Shown: positions 18,927 through 27,584 of the stretch, piece by piece
How the letters are laid out: the number at the start of each line of letters is the position of its first letter
How positions within the stretch are numbered: the stretch's first letter is position 1
Source of the DNA: Pyrinomonadaceae bacterium
Lineage (GTDB): Bacteria > Acidobacteriota > Blastocatellia > Pyrinomonadales > Pyrinomonadaceae
DNA: 64,000 nt
Direction: 5' to 3'
Assembly (NCBI GenBank): GCA_021228405.1
Contig: JAJQRF010000006.1
Location: forward strand, 62,001-126,000
Program-made: the position numbers and the translations under genes
The notes under the pieces: generated by a model
Databases searched by the model: none
The model's input: only the letters and a program-made list of their open reading frames with translations
Told to the model about the DNA's origin: nothing

Positions 18927-20252
18927 TTAAACGATTTCCCCAAATAAAGTATTAGATTTGCTCTCCGTAATCTTAACATTGACTATCTTACCGAGTAACT
19001 CCTTGTCACCGGAAAAGTTGACAACTTTATGACAGGTAGAGTGACCGCTCAATTCGGAAGATATTTTAACCGACTCCTTTTCCACTAAAACTTCAAGAAT
19101 CTTTCCGACGCATTTATTCAAACTATCCCTTAAAAGGGGTTTTTGCACTTTTTCCAACTCCAGAAACCTGCGTGTTTTTTCACCCGGTGACACGTCGTCG
19201 GACATTTCAAAAGCCGGTGTTCCCGGTCGCGGTGAATATTTAAAGATATAAGCAGTGTCATACTTACAATATTCATATAATTTGACAGTGTCTTCAAAAT
19301 CTTCGACAGTTTCTCCCGGAAAACCGATGATGATGTCGGTCGTCAGCGAAATATCCCGCGCCGAAGATTTGATCTTGTCAATTTTTCGCAGATAGCTGTC
19401 GATAGTGTGCCCGCGACGCATCAATTTCAAAATCCTGTTACTGCCTGACTGCACCGGCAGATGAACCCAATTGCATAAATTTTCAAACTCATTTATTGCA
19501 TCTACAATATCTTCGTGAAAATCTCGCGGGAAGGAAGTAGTAAATTTTATTCTATCAATGCCTGTCGCCGCAACTGCCCGAAGTAATCTCGAAAAAGGAG
19601 TTGCGCCGTTAAATTTTTCCATTCCCTGATCGCTTTTCGGACGATAACTGTTTACATTTTGTCCGATTAGATGAACTTCCCTGATTCCCGAATCTTTGAG
19701 CCTCTGAACTTCAGCGATAATTAAATCTGCGGGAAGACTTTTCTCCCTGCCTCTCGAAAATGGAACGATACAATAGGTGCAGAATTTATTACAGCCTTCA
19801 ATGATCGGAACAAAGGAAACAAAGGGCGAGTGTTGCTGAGTCGGTGAAACTGACCAATTATAGAACTCTTCGCGTTCACCCAGATCGGAAATATTTTCTT
19901 CACCCTCGAATACTTTATTGACTATTTTTGAGATTCGACCGACGGCTTTTGTTCCCAGTACGAAATCGATGCCCTTGCTTTTGGAGAAAAGGGTTTCGCC
20001 TTCAAGCTGGGCAACACAGCCGAGAACGCCGATGACAGGTTTTTCTCGTTCAGAGTTGCGAATCTGTCCGACTCTCGTATAAAGTTTGTGTTCGGCACGT
20101 TCCCTTACTGAACAGGTATTAAATAAAATAACGTCAGCAGTTGCTTCATTTTGAGTAATTTCAAAACCGTCGGACTCTAATACCGAGGCGACTCTTTCAG
20201 AATCGGAAACATTCATTTGACAGCCGAAGGTTTCTAAATAAACTTTTTTCAT
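18927..20252 (-). CDS. miaB: tRNA-2-methylthio-N6-dimethylallyladenosine synthase MiaB
   Basis: A 441-residue radical-SAM methylthiotransferase that adds a methylthio group to i6A37 of tRNA. The N-terminal cluster cysteines are in ETFGCQMN, FNTCSVRE and LGCVAQ, the radical SAM CxxxCxxC in CNKFCTYCIVPFSRGRE, and a C-terminal TRAM domain follows. The ATG at 20252 gives the family N-terminus MKKVYLETFGCQMN. It starts only 10 bases from the divergent dnaE start, so its promoter must lie inside dnaE. Confidence 0.95.
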   Translation of the reverse strand: MKKVYLETFGCQMNVSDSERVASVLESDGFEITQNEATADVILFNTCSVRERAEHKLYTRVGQIRNSEREKPVIGVLGCVAQLEGETLFSKSKGIDFVLGTKAVGRISKIVNKVFEGEENISDLGEREEFYNWSVSPTQQHSPFVSFVPIIEGCNKFCTYCIVPFSRGREKSLPADLIIAEVQRLKDSGIREVHLIGQNVNSYRPKSDQGMEKFNGATPFSRLLRAVAATGIDRIKFTTSFPRDFHEDIVDAINEFENLCNWVHLPVQSGSNRILKLMRRGHTIDSYLRKIDKIKSSARDISLTTDIIIGFPGETVEDFEDTVKLYEYCKYDTAYIFKYSPRPGTPAFEMSDDVSPGEKTRRFLELEKVQKPLLRDSLNKCVGKILEVLVEKESVKISSELSGHSTCHKVVNFSGDKELLGKIVNVKITESKSNTLFGEIV

Positions 20253-20262
20253 AGGATAAAAA

Positions 20263-23200
20263 ATGGCAAATATAGAGTTCAAACCGAAAGATTTCGTACA
20301 TTTGCATTTGCATACAGATTATAGCCTTTTACAGAGTGCAATCCAACTCAAAGCACTCGCAAAAAGACTCAATGAACTGGATATGAAGGCTTGCGCGATG
20401 ACCGATTACGGGAATATGTATGGCGCAATCTCGTTTTACAACACAATGAAGGCGAATAATATCCGCCCGATCATCGGTTACGAAGCGATCGTTACTTTCG
20501 GCAGTCGATTTGATAAAACCGCTACGCTGGCTGCCGGAGAAAGACCTTACTACCATCTCGTTTTATTGGCAAAAAATCTCGAAGGTTATCAAAATCTTGT
20601 TTATTTATCATCTAAAGCGTTTACTGAAGGGTTCCATTATAAACCACGGATAGATTTAGATTTACTGGCAGAAAAAAGTAGCGGATTGATTGCTCTTTCG
20701 AGCGGCTTTGAAGGTTTTGTCTGGCATTACCTGAAGCACGGCGAGTTAAACAAAGCCGTCGAGAAAACAAAACATATCCAGGACATCTTCGGGGAAGATA
20801 ATTTTTTCATAGAAATTCAAGATCATGGAAAAGAAGAAGAAAAACAAATTCTTGAAAAGATAAACGATCTTTCAAAACAATATGGGATACCGTTGGTGAC
20901 CACGAACGATCCGCATTACCTGACGAATGAAGACGCGAAAGCTCACGAGATACTCTTATGTATCGGCGAAGGAAAAACCATCAATGAGAATAGTCGCACG
21001 ACCTTCGGCAGTCATAGTTATTACGTTAAATCGGCGGAAGAAATGTGGGAAATCTTCGGCGATAAATATTCGGATGCTTTATTGAACACGCTCAAAATTG
21101 CCGAAATGTGTAATGTCGAATTCCCGAAGGACGAAAATCTGACACTTCCCGAATATCCGATCCCCGTCGAATCCAATTGTAAAACGACCGATGAATATTT
21201 CACGAAAGTTGTCATGGACGGATTTGATGAGCGAAAAAAGTCGGTTTGGTATGTGTTGCAAGAGCGGGGACAACTTAAATATGAGCTTGAAAACTATGAA
21301 ACCAGGATTAAAAACGAGATCGAAACGATCAGAAATATGGGATTTCCCGGCTATTTCCTGATCGTCTGGGATTTCATAAACTATGCCAAGAATAAAGGGA
21401 TTCCGGTCGGACCGGGGCGCGGCTCGGCGGCAGGTTCACTGGTCGCATATTGCCTGGGCATCACGGATGTTGACCCGATCGAATATGAATTGCTTTTTGA
21501 AAGATTTTTGAACCCGGAAAGAGTTTCAATGCCCGACATCGACATTGATTTTTGTGTTAAAGGCAGAGCCGACGTGATAAATCACGTGACGGAATTCTAC
21601 GGGCGAGATTCGGTTTGTCAGATCATTACATTCGGAACGATGGCATCAAAAGCGGCAATCAAAGATGTTGGGCGCGCTCTTAATATGCCTTACGGCGATG
21701 TCGAAAAGATCGCAAAGTTGATTCCGCCGCCGGTGCGCGGAAGAAATATAAGTATCTCGCAAGCCCTCGAACAGGTTCCCGAGCTTAAAAAATCAATGGA
21801 CAGCGACCCTAACATTCAGCAACTTGTAGATTTAGCAAGGCGTTTGGAAGGATGTTCAAGACATACTTCGGTTCACGCGGCAGGTGTGGTCATTTCTCCG
21901 AAACCTTTGCATGAAATCGTGCCGATTGCCATTTCCTCAAAGAGTGAATTAACGAGCCAATACACGATGACCGATCTCGAAAAGGTCGGGATGCTTAAGA
22001 TGGATTTTCTGGCATTAACCACTTTAACTATTATAAGCGACTGCTTAAATAGTCTTAAGCAAAAGACTGGGATCGAGATCGAATGGAGTAAGGTTTCTTT
22101 GCGCGATGAGAAATCTATGATGCTTTTCGGGGACGGGAAAACAGAAGCTATCTTCCAGTTCGAGTCTTCAGGGATGCAGGAAATTTGCCGTCGTTTGAAG
22201 CCGAAGGAATTGGAAGATTTGGCAGCCCTGAACGCACTGTATCGCCCCGGACCGCTCGACGGCGGAATGGTGGATGACTTCATCGCCAGACATCGCGGAG
22301 AAAAGAAGGTTCAGTATATTGTTCCCGAGATGAAGGATATTTTGAATAATACTTACGGCATTCTCGTCTATCAGGAACAAATTATGCAACTCGCACAAAA
22401 GCTTGCCGGATATAGCCTCGGTGAAGCTGATATGATGCGCCGCGCAATGGGCAAGAAGAAACGCGAAGAAATGGCGGTGCACGAAGAAAAGTTTGTAACC
22501 GGCGCGGTCAGCCGGGGCATCAAGCAGGAAAAGGCTGAAGAAATATTCAAATTGATGGCGCAGTTTGCCGATTACGGTTTTAACCGCAGCCACAGTGTTG
22601 CCTATGCTTATGTTGCTTTTCAGACTGCTTATCTTAAAGCGCATTACCCCGCTTATTTTTATGCAGCTGTATTGTCCCACGAATCCGATGACAGCGCGAA
22701 GGTTTATAAATATTCCAAGGAATTGAGGTCACTCGGACTTAAATTGCTTCCGCCCGATATTAACGAAAGCGATATGGGGTTCACGCCGCTTGAAAATGCG
22801 GTCAGATTTGGGTTAAGCGCGATCAAAGGGATCGGTGAGGCAAGTATTTCCGCTATCATCGAGGCACGATCGAAGGGAAAATTTGAGTCATTGTTCGATT
22901 TTACGACCAGACTCGGACCCGGAGCGATAAATCGGCGCGGGCTTGAAACTTTGATAACTGCAGGAGCATTTGATTCGTTAAAGTCGGAATCGATTGCAAC
23001 CAACAATTGGCGGGCTAAGTTATATGCGGCGATAGATATGTCGCTTTCCGTCGCGCAAAGGAGTTGGGGCGATCGTTTGAAAGGACAAACCGACCTGTTC
23101 GGCGCGCTCGAAGGAGTTGGTGAAATAGGAAATAGTGAACTGCCGGATGTAAAAGCCTGGACGCAGGCGGAAACATCAAGACAGGAAAAAAATTCCATCG

Positions 23201-23793
23201 GATTTTATTTATCTGCGCACCCTCTGAATGAGTTTGAAAAAGTTCTCAAAGACCTGTCGATAAACAATCTAGCCGATTATGAAGAAATAAAGCCCGGAGA
23301 TATAATAACCCTAGCCGGCATTGTTTCGAGTTTTCAGGTTAAATACAGTAAAAAAGGTAATAAGTTTTGTATTTTCAGGTTAGAAGATCAATCCGGTGGG
23401 GTAAAATGTCTGGCTTGGGCAGATACCTTTGCCAAGTTTTCCGAAGTATTGAGAGATGATGAACTGGTCATTGTCGAAGGAAAGGTTGAAGCAAATGACG
23501 GACAGGATATTACCTTGATCCTGAATGATGTTAAAAGAATTGTTGATGCAATTCCGTTGAAGGCACGTCAGCTTTGGGTCGATTTGTCAGGCAAAGCACT
23601 GAATGAAAATGAAATTGATAGTATTTTTTCGGCTCTCGGCTCCAGTCAGGGAAAGTGTGAAGTGTTTTTGAATCTGGTCTTGGATGAAAAAATTTCGATT
23701 AAGATTCAATCACAGCCCTTGCGGATACAGGGATCGGGAAAGATCGAGGAAATACTAGTAGAGAGAAATTGCCGGGTTAAATGGGTATTATAA
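20263..23793 (+). CDS. dnaE: DNA polymerase III subunit alpha
   Basis: A 1176-residue replicative polymerase. An N-terminal PHP domain (HLHLHTDYSLL, TTNDPHYLTNEDA) precedes the polymerase core with GPGRGSAAGSLVAY and the catalytic aspartates in MPDIDIDF, then FEYGFNRSH-type FADYGFNRSHSVAYAY, helix-hairpin-helix GLSAIKGIGEASI, and a C-terminal OB fold (ITLAGIVSSFQVKY). This is DnaE1 architecture. ATG at 20263 has AGGA six bases upstream. It is followed after 6 bases by accA. Confidence 0.97.
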   Translation: MANIEFKPKDFVHLHLHTDYSLLQSAIQLKALAKRLNELDMKACAMTDYGNMYGAISFYNTMKANNIRPIIGYEAIVTFGSRFDKTATLAAGERPYYHLVLLAKNLEGYQNLVYLSSKAFTEGFHYKPRIDLDLLAEKSSGLIALSSGFEGFVWHYLKHGELNKAVEKTKHIQDIFGEDNFFIEIQDHGKEEEKQILEKINDLSKQYGIPLVTTNDPHYLTNEDAKAHEILLCIGEGKTINENSRTTFGSHSYYVKSAEEMWEIFGDKYSDALLNTLKIAEMCNVEFPKDENLTLPEYPIPVESNCKTTDEYFTKVVMDGFDERKKSVWYVLQERGQLKYELENYETRIKNEIETIRNMGFPGYFLIVWDFINYAKNKGIPVGPGRGSAAGSLVAYCLGITDVDPIEYELLFERFLNPERVSMPDIDIDFCVKGRADVINHVTEFYGRDSVCQIITFGTMASKAAIKDVGRALNMPYGDVEKIAKLIPPPVRGRNISISQALEQVPELKKSMDSDPNIQQLVDLARRLEGCSRHTSVHAAGVVISPKPLHEIVPIAISSKSELTSQYTMTDLEKVGMLKMDFLALTTLTIISDCLNSLKQKTGIEIEWSKVSLRDEKSMMLFGDGKTEAIFQFESSGMQEICRRLKPKELEDLAALNALYRPGPLDGGMVDDFIARHRGEKKVQYIVPEMKDILNNTYGILVYQEQIMQLAQKLAGYSLGEADMMRRAMGKKKREEMAVHEEKFVTGAVSRGIKQEKAEEIFKLMAQFADYGFNRSHSVAYAYVAFQTAYLKAHYPAYFYAAVLSHESDDSAKVYKYSKELRSLGLKLLPPDINESDMGFTPLENAVRFGLSAIKGIGEASISAIIEARSKGKFESLFDFTTRLGPGAINRRGLETLITAGAFDSLKSESIATNNWRAKLYAAIDMSLSVAQRSWGDRLKGQTDLFGALEGVGEIGNSELPDVKAWTQAETSRQEKNSIGFYLSAHPLNEFEKVLKDLSINNLADYEEIKPGDIITLAGIVSSFQVKYSKKGNKFCIFRLEDQSGGVKCLAWADTFAKFSEVLRDDELVIVEGKVEANDGQDITLILNDVKRIVDAIPLKARQLWVDLSGKALNENEIDSIFSALGSSQGKCEVFLNLVLDEKISIKIQSQPLRIQGSGKIEEILVERNCRVKWVL

Positions 23794-23799
23794 AATAAT

Positions 23800-24636
23800 A
23801 TGGAAGTAGAAAACGAAATAGCTCCTTATAAAAGAGTTCAAATCGCGCGTAATCAGGATAGACCGTATTCCCTTGATCTCTTTAATACGATGTTTGAAGA
23901 CTTCGTTGAGATACACGGAGATCGACGTTATTCAGACGATTCTGCGGTTATTTGCGGCTTTGGAAAGCTGGACGGCATTGAAGTTGCGCTGATCGGTCAA
24001 CAGAAAGGCAGGGATATGAATCAGAGAAGGTTCAGAAATTTTGCTATGTCAAAGCCCGAGGGTTATCGAAAAGCCTTGAGAGTTATGAAAATAGCCGAGA
24101 AGTTTCGGAGGGCGATCATTTGTTTTATAGATACGCCCGGAGCTTATCCCGGGATCGATGCCGAGGAACGCGGTCAGGCTGAAGCGATTGCTTACAATTT
24201 GAGAGAGATGGCTCTTCTTACCGTTCCGGTAATCGTCGTTGTTTTAGGCGAGGGAGGCTCCGGTGGGGCTTTGGCGATCGGTATCGGGGACCGGGTTCTG
24301 ATGCTTGAAAATGCGGTTTATTCCGTGATAACGCCCGAAGGTTGCGCGGCGATTCTTTGGAAGGATGCCGGAAAGGCGGAGCTTGCGGCAAATTCTTTAA
24401 GACTGACGGCGAAAGAGTTATATAATTTCGGCTTGGTCGATGAGATCATTCCCGAATCCGTCGAGTGGTCAATCGATAAAGAGCCATCCGAAGAGGAAAG
24501 CAGTTTTGATGAAGTTTCTGACAAACTTAAGAAGAGCATCTTAAAACATCTCCGGGAACTGGTTAAATTTAAAGAAGACGATCTTATCACGACGCGCTAC
24601 GAGAAGTTTCGGAAAATGGGCGAATGGTCAAATTGA
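23800..24636 (+). CDS. accA: Acetyl-CoA carboxylase carboxyltransferase subunit alpha
   Basis: A 278-residue AccA, shorter at the N-terminus than the 319-residue E. coli enzyme. FVEIHGDRRYSDDSAVI, IGQQKGRD, the CoA/oxyanion region FIDTPGAYPGIDAEERGQ and VLGEGGSGGALAIG are all there. With AccD it transfers CO2 from carboxybiotin to acetyl-CoA, starting fatty-acid synthesis; accD, accB and accC are not in the window. dnaE-accA is a common pair. The gene ends at a strong terminator. Confidence 0.96.
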   Translation: MEVENEIAPYKRVQIARNQDRPYSLDLFNTMFEDFVEIHGDRRYSDDSAVICGFGKLDGIEVALIGQQKGRDMNQRRFRNFAMSKPEGYRKALRVMKIAEKFRRAIICFIDTPGAYPGIDAEERGQAEAIAYNLREMALLTVPVIVVVLGEGGSGGALAIGIGDRVLMLENAVYSVITPEGCAAILWKDAGKAELAANSLRLTAKELYNFGLVDEIIPESVEWSIDKEPSEEESSFDEVSDKLKKSILKHLRELVKFKEDDLITTRYEKFRKMGEWSN

Positions 24637-24670
24637 AAAAAAGAGGCTTTTACGTAAAAGCCTCTTTTTT
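24637..24670. terminator. Bidirectional terminator between accA and ssb
   Basis: A 16-bp palindromic stem centred on TACGTA, with GAGGC/GCCTC flanked by A and T runs, begins just past the accA stop. It can end both accA (plus) and ssb (minus) transcripts. Confidence 0.92.
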
Positions 24671-24691
24671 CTTTTTTCTATTGACGAATAA

Positions 24692-25129
24692 TTAGAAAGG
24701 AATATCGTCGTCGCTCGGACCTGATTGTGAGAAATCATTCGAGCCTGCCGATTCCTGATTAAAATCATTTCCGGCATTTGATGTATTCATATCGTCGCCT
24801 CTTCCGGCATTTATAAACTGCATATCCGTGGCGTGGACTTCGAGAGTGTATCGATTATGACCGTCTTTATCCTGCCATTCTTCGACTCTGAGCCGACCTT
24901 CGACATAGATCGGGCTTCCCTTGGTTAAATATTTGGAAGCGGTTTCCGCTTGTTTATTCCAGAGTGTCACACGAAACCAGGTAGTCATATCCTGTAGATC
25001 GCCGGCTTTATCTCTTTTTTTTTCGTTCGTGGCAACCGAGAAGTTGCAGACTGCGGTTCCTTGCGGTGTATAACGAAGTTCAGGGTCTCTACCGAGATTA
25101 CCGACAATGATAATTTTATTGAAAGACAT
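24692..25129 (-). CDS. ssb: Single-stranded DNA-binding protein
   Basis: A 145-residue SSB with one OB fold: MSFNKIIIVGNLGRDPELRY at the N-terminus, TWFRVTLWNKQAE in the core, and PIYVEGRLRVEEWQDKDG. The disordered linker rich in Asn, Ser and Gly ends in the acidic tip DDDIPF that recruits repair and replication partners such as RecO. Monocistronic, with a plausible sigma-70 promoter upstream. Confidence 0.96.
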   Translation of the reverse strand: MSFNKIIIVGNLGRDPELRYTPQGTAVCNFSVATNEKKRDKAGDLQDMTTWFRVTLWNKQAETASKYLTKGSPIYVEGRLRVEEWQDKDGHNRYTLEVHATDMQFINAGRGDDMNTSNAGNDFNQESAGSNDFSQSGPSDDDIPF

Positions 25130-25177
25130 TTGTTAATATTTCTCCATTTATTAAGATAATTTGGCAAACTTTATTGG

Positions 25178-25206
25178 TTAATAAAGCCATCAATATAATT
25201 CGTCAA
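25178..25206 (-). promoter_or_regulatory. Possible ssb promoter
   Basis: On the minus strand TTGACG (25206-25201), a 17-base spacer, then TATTAA (25183-25178), about 50 bases before the ssb ATG. It fits sigma-70 spacing but the region is AT-rich, so chance is possible. Confidence 0.4.
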
Positions 25207-25284
25207 ATTGAATTTAAGTATAATTCTAAGTTGATTTGCAATAATTTTCAATGATACAACAATAAACGGTTAATATATAAAATA

Positions 25285-26271
25285 ATGATTTTTCCCCGCC
25301 TGAAAAAAGGCATAAATTCTATTTACAAGAAATCAATCATTCATACTCAAATTCTGATTATAGTGTTTCTTATCCTCTTTTCAGGACCCAAAGTTAAAGC
25401 CCAAAACCCGAAAATATACGGTTTTTGCAAAGAACTGAAACTAAACTCTCCCCAGATGATCGCGTCTGATAATGCAACAATCTTTTTATACTCGGATAGT
25501 AAAGTTATTGCGGTAGATTCAGACTCGCTGACAAAAAATTGGGATTACGAATTAAATGGTCAATTACTTACGAAAACCATCTTAAATGACGAAAAACTGA
25601 TACTGAAAACAATTTCGGAGGATAAAAACGAACGTTCTACGACACTGCTCGAACCTCTTCAATTTAATAACATAATCATAAACTCAAATACGGGAATACC
25701 CATTGAAATTAGTGAAATAAGTGTCGAAAACAATCCTTCCAGTGAGGAAGGTCACAGGGAAAATATAAACTTCGCCGACTCAAAATTAGACGACAAGATC
25801 GTAATTAAAAGAAAAATTGATTCAAAATATATCCTCGGATACATTGACGGCACGATTGTTCTCATAGATAGCGATCTAAAAACTCTTTTCTGGAAAACAA
25901 AGGTCGGCGGTGAAGTAACAGGTATAATGCCTCTGAAAAGCGGAATACTGGTTAGTTCAAAAGATAATTTTTTGTATTTTTTGAATTCGGTAAATGCTAA
26001 CAAAATTTGGAAAAAACGAATGTCAGGGCGTATTTTGAATATTTTAAATATCGACGGCGATTTAGTCGCCCCGATTGTCCCAGATTCAAAAGAAATATCC
26101 TTGATCGATGTAGTGAAAGGTGTCGAGGTCGGAAAAATATTGGAGGAAAACAAAGACAAAATAATCGACGTTAAAAAGTTTTCGCATAATATTCTAATTC
26201 TTTTAACAGAGTCCGGGTTAGCAAAATATTCGGTTAACAGATGTAAAGATAAAGAAGCGGAACTTTTATAA
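25285..26271 (+). CDS. Exported beta-propeller (PQQ-like repeat) protein
   Basis: A 328-residue protein with a signal peptide (hydrophobic residues about 20-36, ending VKAQ). The mature part has repeated blade-like units such as VIAVDSDSLTKNWDYEL, VLIDSDLKTLFWKTKVGG and LYFLNSVNANKIWKKRM, which resemble PQQ/BamB-like propeller repeats; about four can be seen. No catalytic residues are apparent. Function unknown; BamB-like scaffolding or another periplasmic binding role is possible. Its 3' end forms half of a hairpin (26254-26283). Confidence 0.65.
   Translation: MIFPRLKKGINSIYKKSIIHTQILIIVFLILFSGPKVKAQNPKIYGFCKELKLNSPQMIASDNATIFLYSDSKVIAVDSDSLTKNWDYELNGQLLTKTILNDEKLILKTISEDKNERSTTLLEPLQFNNIIINSNTGIPIEISEISVENNPSSEEGHRENINFADSKLDDKIVIKRKIDSKYILGYIDGTIVLIDSDLKTLFWKTKVGGEVTGIMPLKSGILVSSKDNFLYFLNSVNANKIWKKRMSGRILNILNIDGDLVAPIVPDSKEISLIDVVKGVEVGKILEENKDKIIDVKKFSHNILILLTESGLAKYSVNRCKDKEAELL
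25461..25472 (+). repeat. CGCGTCTGATAA word, copy 4
   Basis: Exact 12-mer inside the propeller-like gene, read as Ala-Ser-Asp-Asn, a different frame from copy 2. Confidence 0.6.
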
Positions 26272-26283
26272 AAGTTCCGCTTC
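26254..26283 (-). terminator. Terminator overlapping the 3' end of the propeller-like gene
   Basis: GAAGCGGAACTTTT and its complement make a 14-bp stem that contains the plus-strand stop codon. A T-rich run (TTTATCTTT) follows on the minus strand, so it best fits as the end of the DUF465-rimI transcript; on the plus strand no T-tract follows. Confidence 0.7.
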
Positions 26284-26312
26284 GATTCGAGAAAGTCCTT
26301 GTTGAATATTTC

Positions 26313-26543
26313 CTAATGCGTTCTCTGATGTTTCTCCATCATCGCATAAATTTCATCTTTTAATAATAACTTCTTTTTCTTCAAAGTAGTTTCTTCTAAC
26401 ATTTCTTCTTCGCTCGGATAAGATAGATGTTGTAATTCATGCAATCTTTCTTCATAGTTTTGATGTTTTTGAACTAACTCTCTGAAAACCGAATTACTTT
26501 TTAATAACTCGTCTCTTACTACATTAGGAGTTGACATGTCCAT
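26313..26543 (-). CDS. DUF465 (YdcH-like) coiled-coil protein
   Basis: A 76-residue helical protein: VVRDELLKSNSVFRELVQKH, then YEERLHELQHLSYPSEEE and ETTLKKKKLLLKDEIYAMM. The H...L-P-S-E-E and LKKKKLxLKD pattern is the DUF465 signature. Family members are small cytoplasmic coiled-coil proteins of unknown role. The ATG at 26543 or the one two codons later (AAGG eight bases before it) is the start; a TTG at 26579 is open but unlikely. A terminator lies 29 bases downstream. Confidence 0.8.
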   Translation of the reverse strand: MDMSTPNVVRDELLKSNSVFRELVQKHQNYEERLHELQHLSYPSEEEMLEETTLKKKKLLLKDEIYAMMEKHQRTH

Positions 26544-26663
26544 AGCCTTATTCTTCCTCTCTTTATTAGAATTAAGCAAAAATCCGAAATGATGAACTCT
26601 TGCTTAAACCAAATATTAGCCAAAACCATAGCGAGAATCAAGTAAAAAATAGAGATATATTAT

Positions 26664-27107
26664 TTAGTCTGATAGAGTTTTCACCATTATTAAGGCATTT
26701 TCAACCGGGTTTGAATAATATTTTTTTCTTGTTCCGTAATTATAAAATCCGGATTTTTGGTAGAATTTGATCGCTCCGAAATTCGATTCCCTTACTTCGA
26801 GCCAGATTTTCTTTTTTTTTTGCCGAAGCGAGAAATCGATACAATAATTAATCAGAATTGAGGCTGTTCCTTTACGTCTGTGAATATTCTCGACACAAAT
26901 ATTTAGCAGTTCAACCTCATCCTGAACTACTCTGAAAATTATAAAACCGATGATGCAATCAGAATCTTTTGCCGTCACGGTTACATAGTCGGAATCGACG
27001 TATGCTTTCTGGTAATCGGTTTTATTCCAGCTCCCTAACTCATTTGATTTGCTTAGACCGGCAATAATCTCAAATTCACTCTCACCAATTTCGGAACTAA
27101 TTATCAT
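26664..27107 (-). CDS. rimI: GNAT acetyltransferase, RimI-like
   Basis: A 147-residue GNAT protein. The acetyl-CoA binding motif is in ICVENIHRRKGTASILI, and EVRESNFGAIKFYQKSGF and YYSNPVENALIMVK match RimI, which acetylates the N-terminus of ribosomal protein bS18. The next gene upstream is TsaB-like, and tsaB-rimI is a common pair, which supports the call. A broader GNAT role cannot be excluded. Confidence 0.8.
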   Translation of the reverse strand: MIISSEIGESEFEIIAGLSKSNELGSWNKTDYQKAYVDSDYVTVTAKDSDCIIGFIIFRVVQDEVELLNICVENIHRRKGTASILINYCIDFSLRQKKKKIWLEVRESNFGAIKFYQKSGFYNYGTRKKYYSNPVENALIMVKTLSD

Positions 27108-27159
27108 TTTGATGTCTAATTTTTTACCTTTTAGTTTAAGACGGAGGTATTTCTCTACA

Positions 27160-27171
27160 TTATCAGACGCG
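27160..27171 (-). repeat. CGCGTCTGATAA word, copy 5 (minus)
   Basis: Exact 12-mer on the minus strand, in the short gap between the TsaB-like gene and rimI. Confidence 0.6.
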
Positions 27172-27175
27172 ATTG

Positions 27176-27535
27176 TTAGATGCCTTGAGATAAAGTTTTG
27201 ATAGTTGAGATTCCTGAAATCGAGAGTAATTCCTCTTGCGACAAGGTTTTTGCATTAATATTAAGCGAATTCTGAAGCCCGAGGCAAACCGCTCCCAGTA
27301 TTCTGTTTTGCGTTAAACTCCCGGCTCGCGTTAGAAAAACCCCGGATATGTTTTTACGCTCGATATTGTTTTTCGCCAAAAGATTTTCTATCTGGATCAA
27401 AATATCTTTATCCATTCTTCCCGATCTTTCATCTTTTCCAGCAAAAGGCAGAAAATCGACCACTGTGTTATCACAAACAATTACGATATTCCCATTTTTC
27501 ATCGTCGCGTCTAACAAAATGACGTAATTCTTCAT
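27176..27535 (-). CDS. Short TsaB-like protein
   Basis: A 119-residue protein that aligns by eye to only the N-terminal half of TsaB: ILLDATMKNGNIVIV for the first strand, a helix with IQIENLLAKN, then GVFLTRAGSLTQNRI where TsaB has TxGPGSFTGLRIG, and LGLQNSLNI. The usual 200-230 residue protein has a second actin-like lobe that is missing here. TsaB is the scaffold for TsaD in t6A tRNA modification. Position beside rimI supports homology; it may be a degenerate paralogue or a truncated gene. Confidence in the family is moderate. Confidence 0.5.
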   Translation of the reverse strand: MKNYVILLDATMKNGNIVIVCDNTVVDFLPFAGKDERSGRMDKDILIQIENLLAKNNIERKNISGVFLTRAGSLTQNRILGAVCLGLQNSLNINAKTLSQEELLSISGISTIKTLSQGI

Positions 27536-27584
27536 AACAATCCTATTATTTATGAAATTCTATCCAATCCCGTTTGATACCGAA

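Noticed and set aside
21873-23198. Long open frames on the strand opposite dnaE (136-170 codons)
   Set aside because: They lie wholly inside dnaE, whose frame has all family motifs; the antisense translations match no family.
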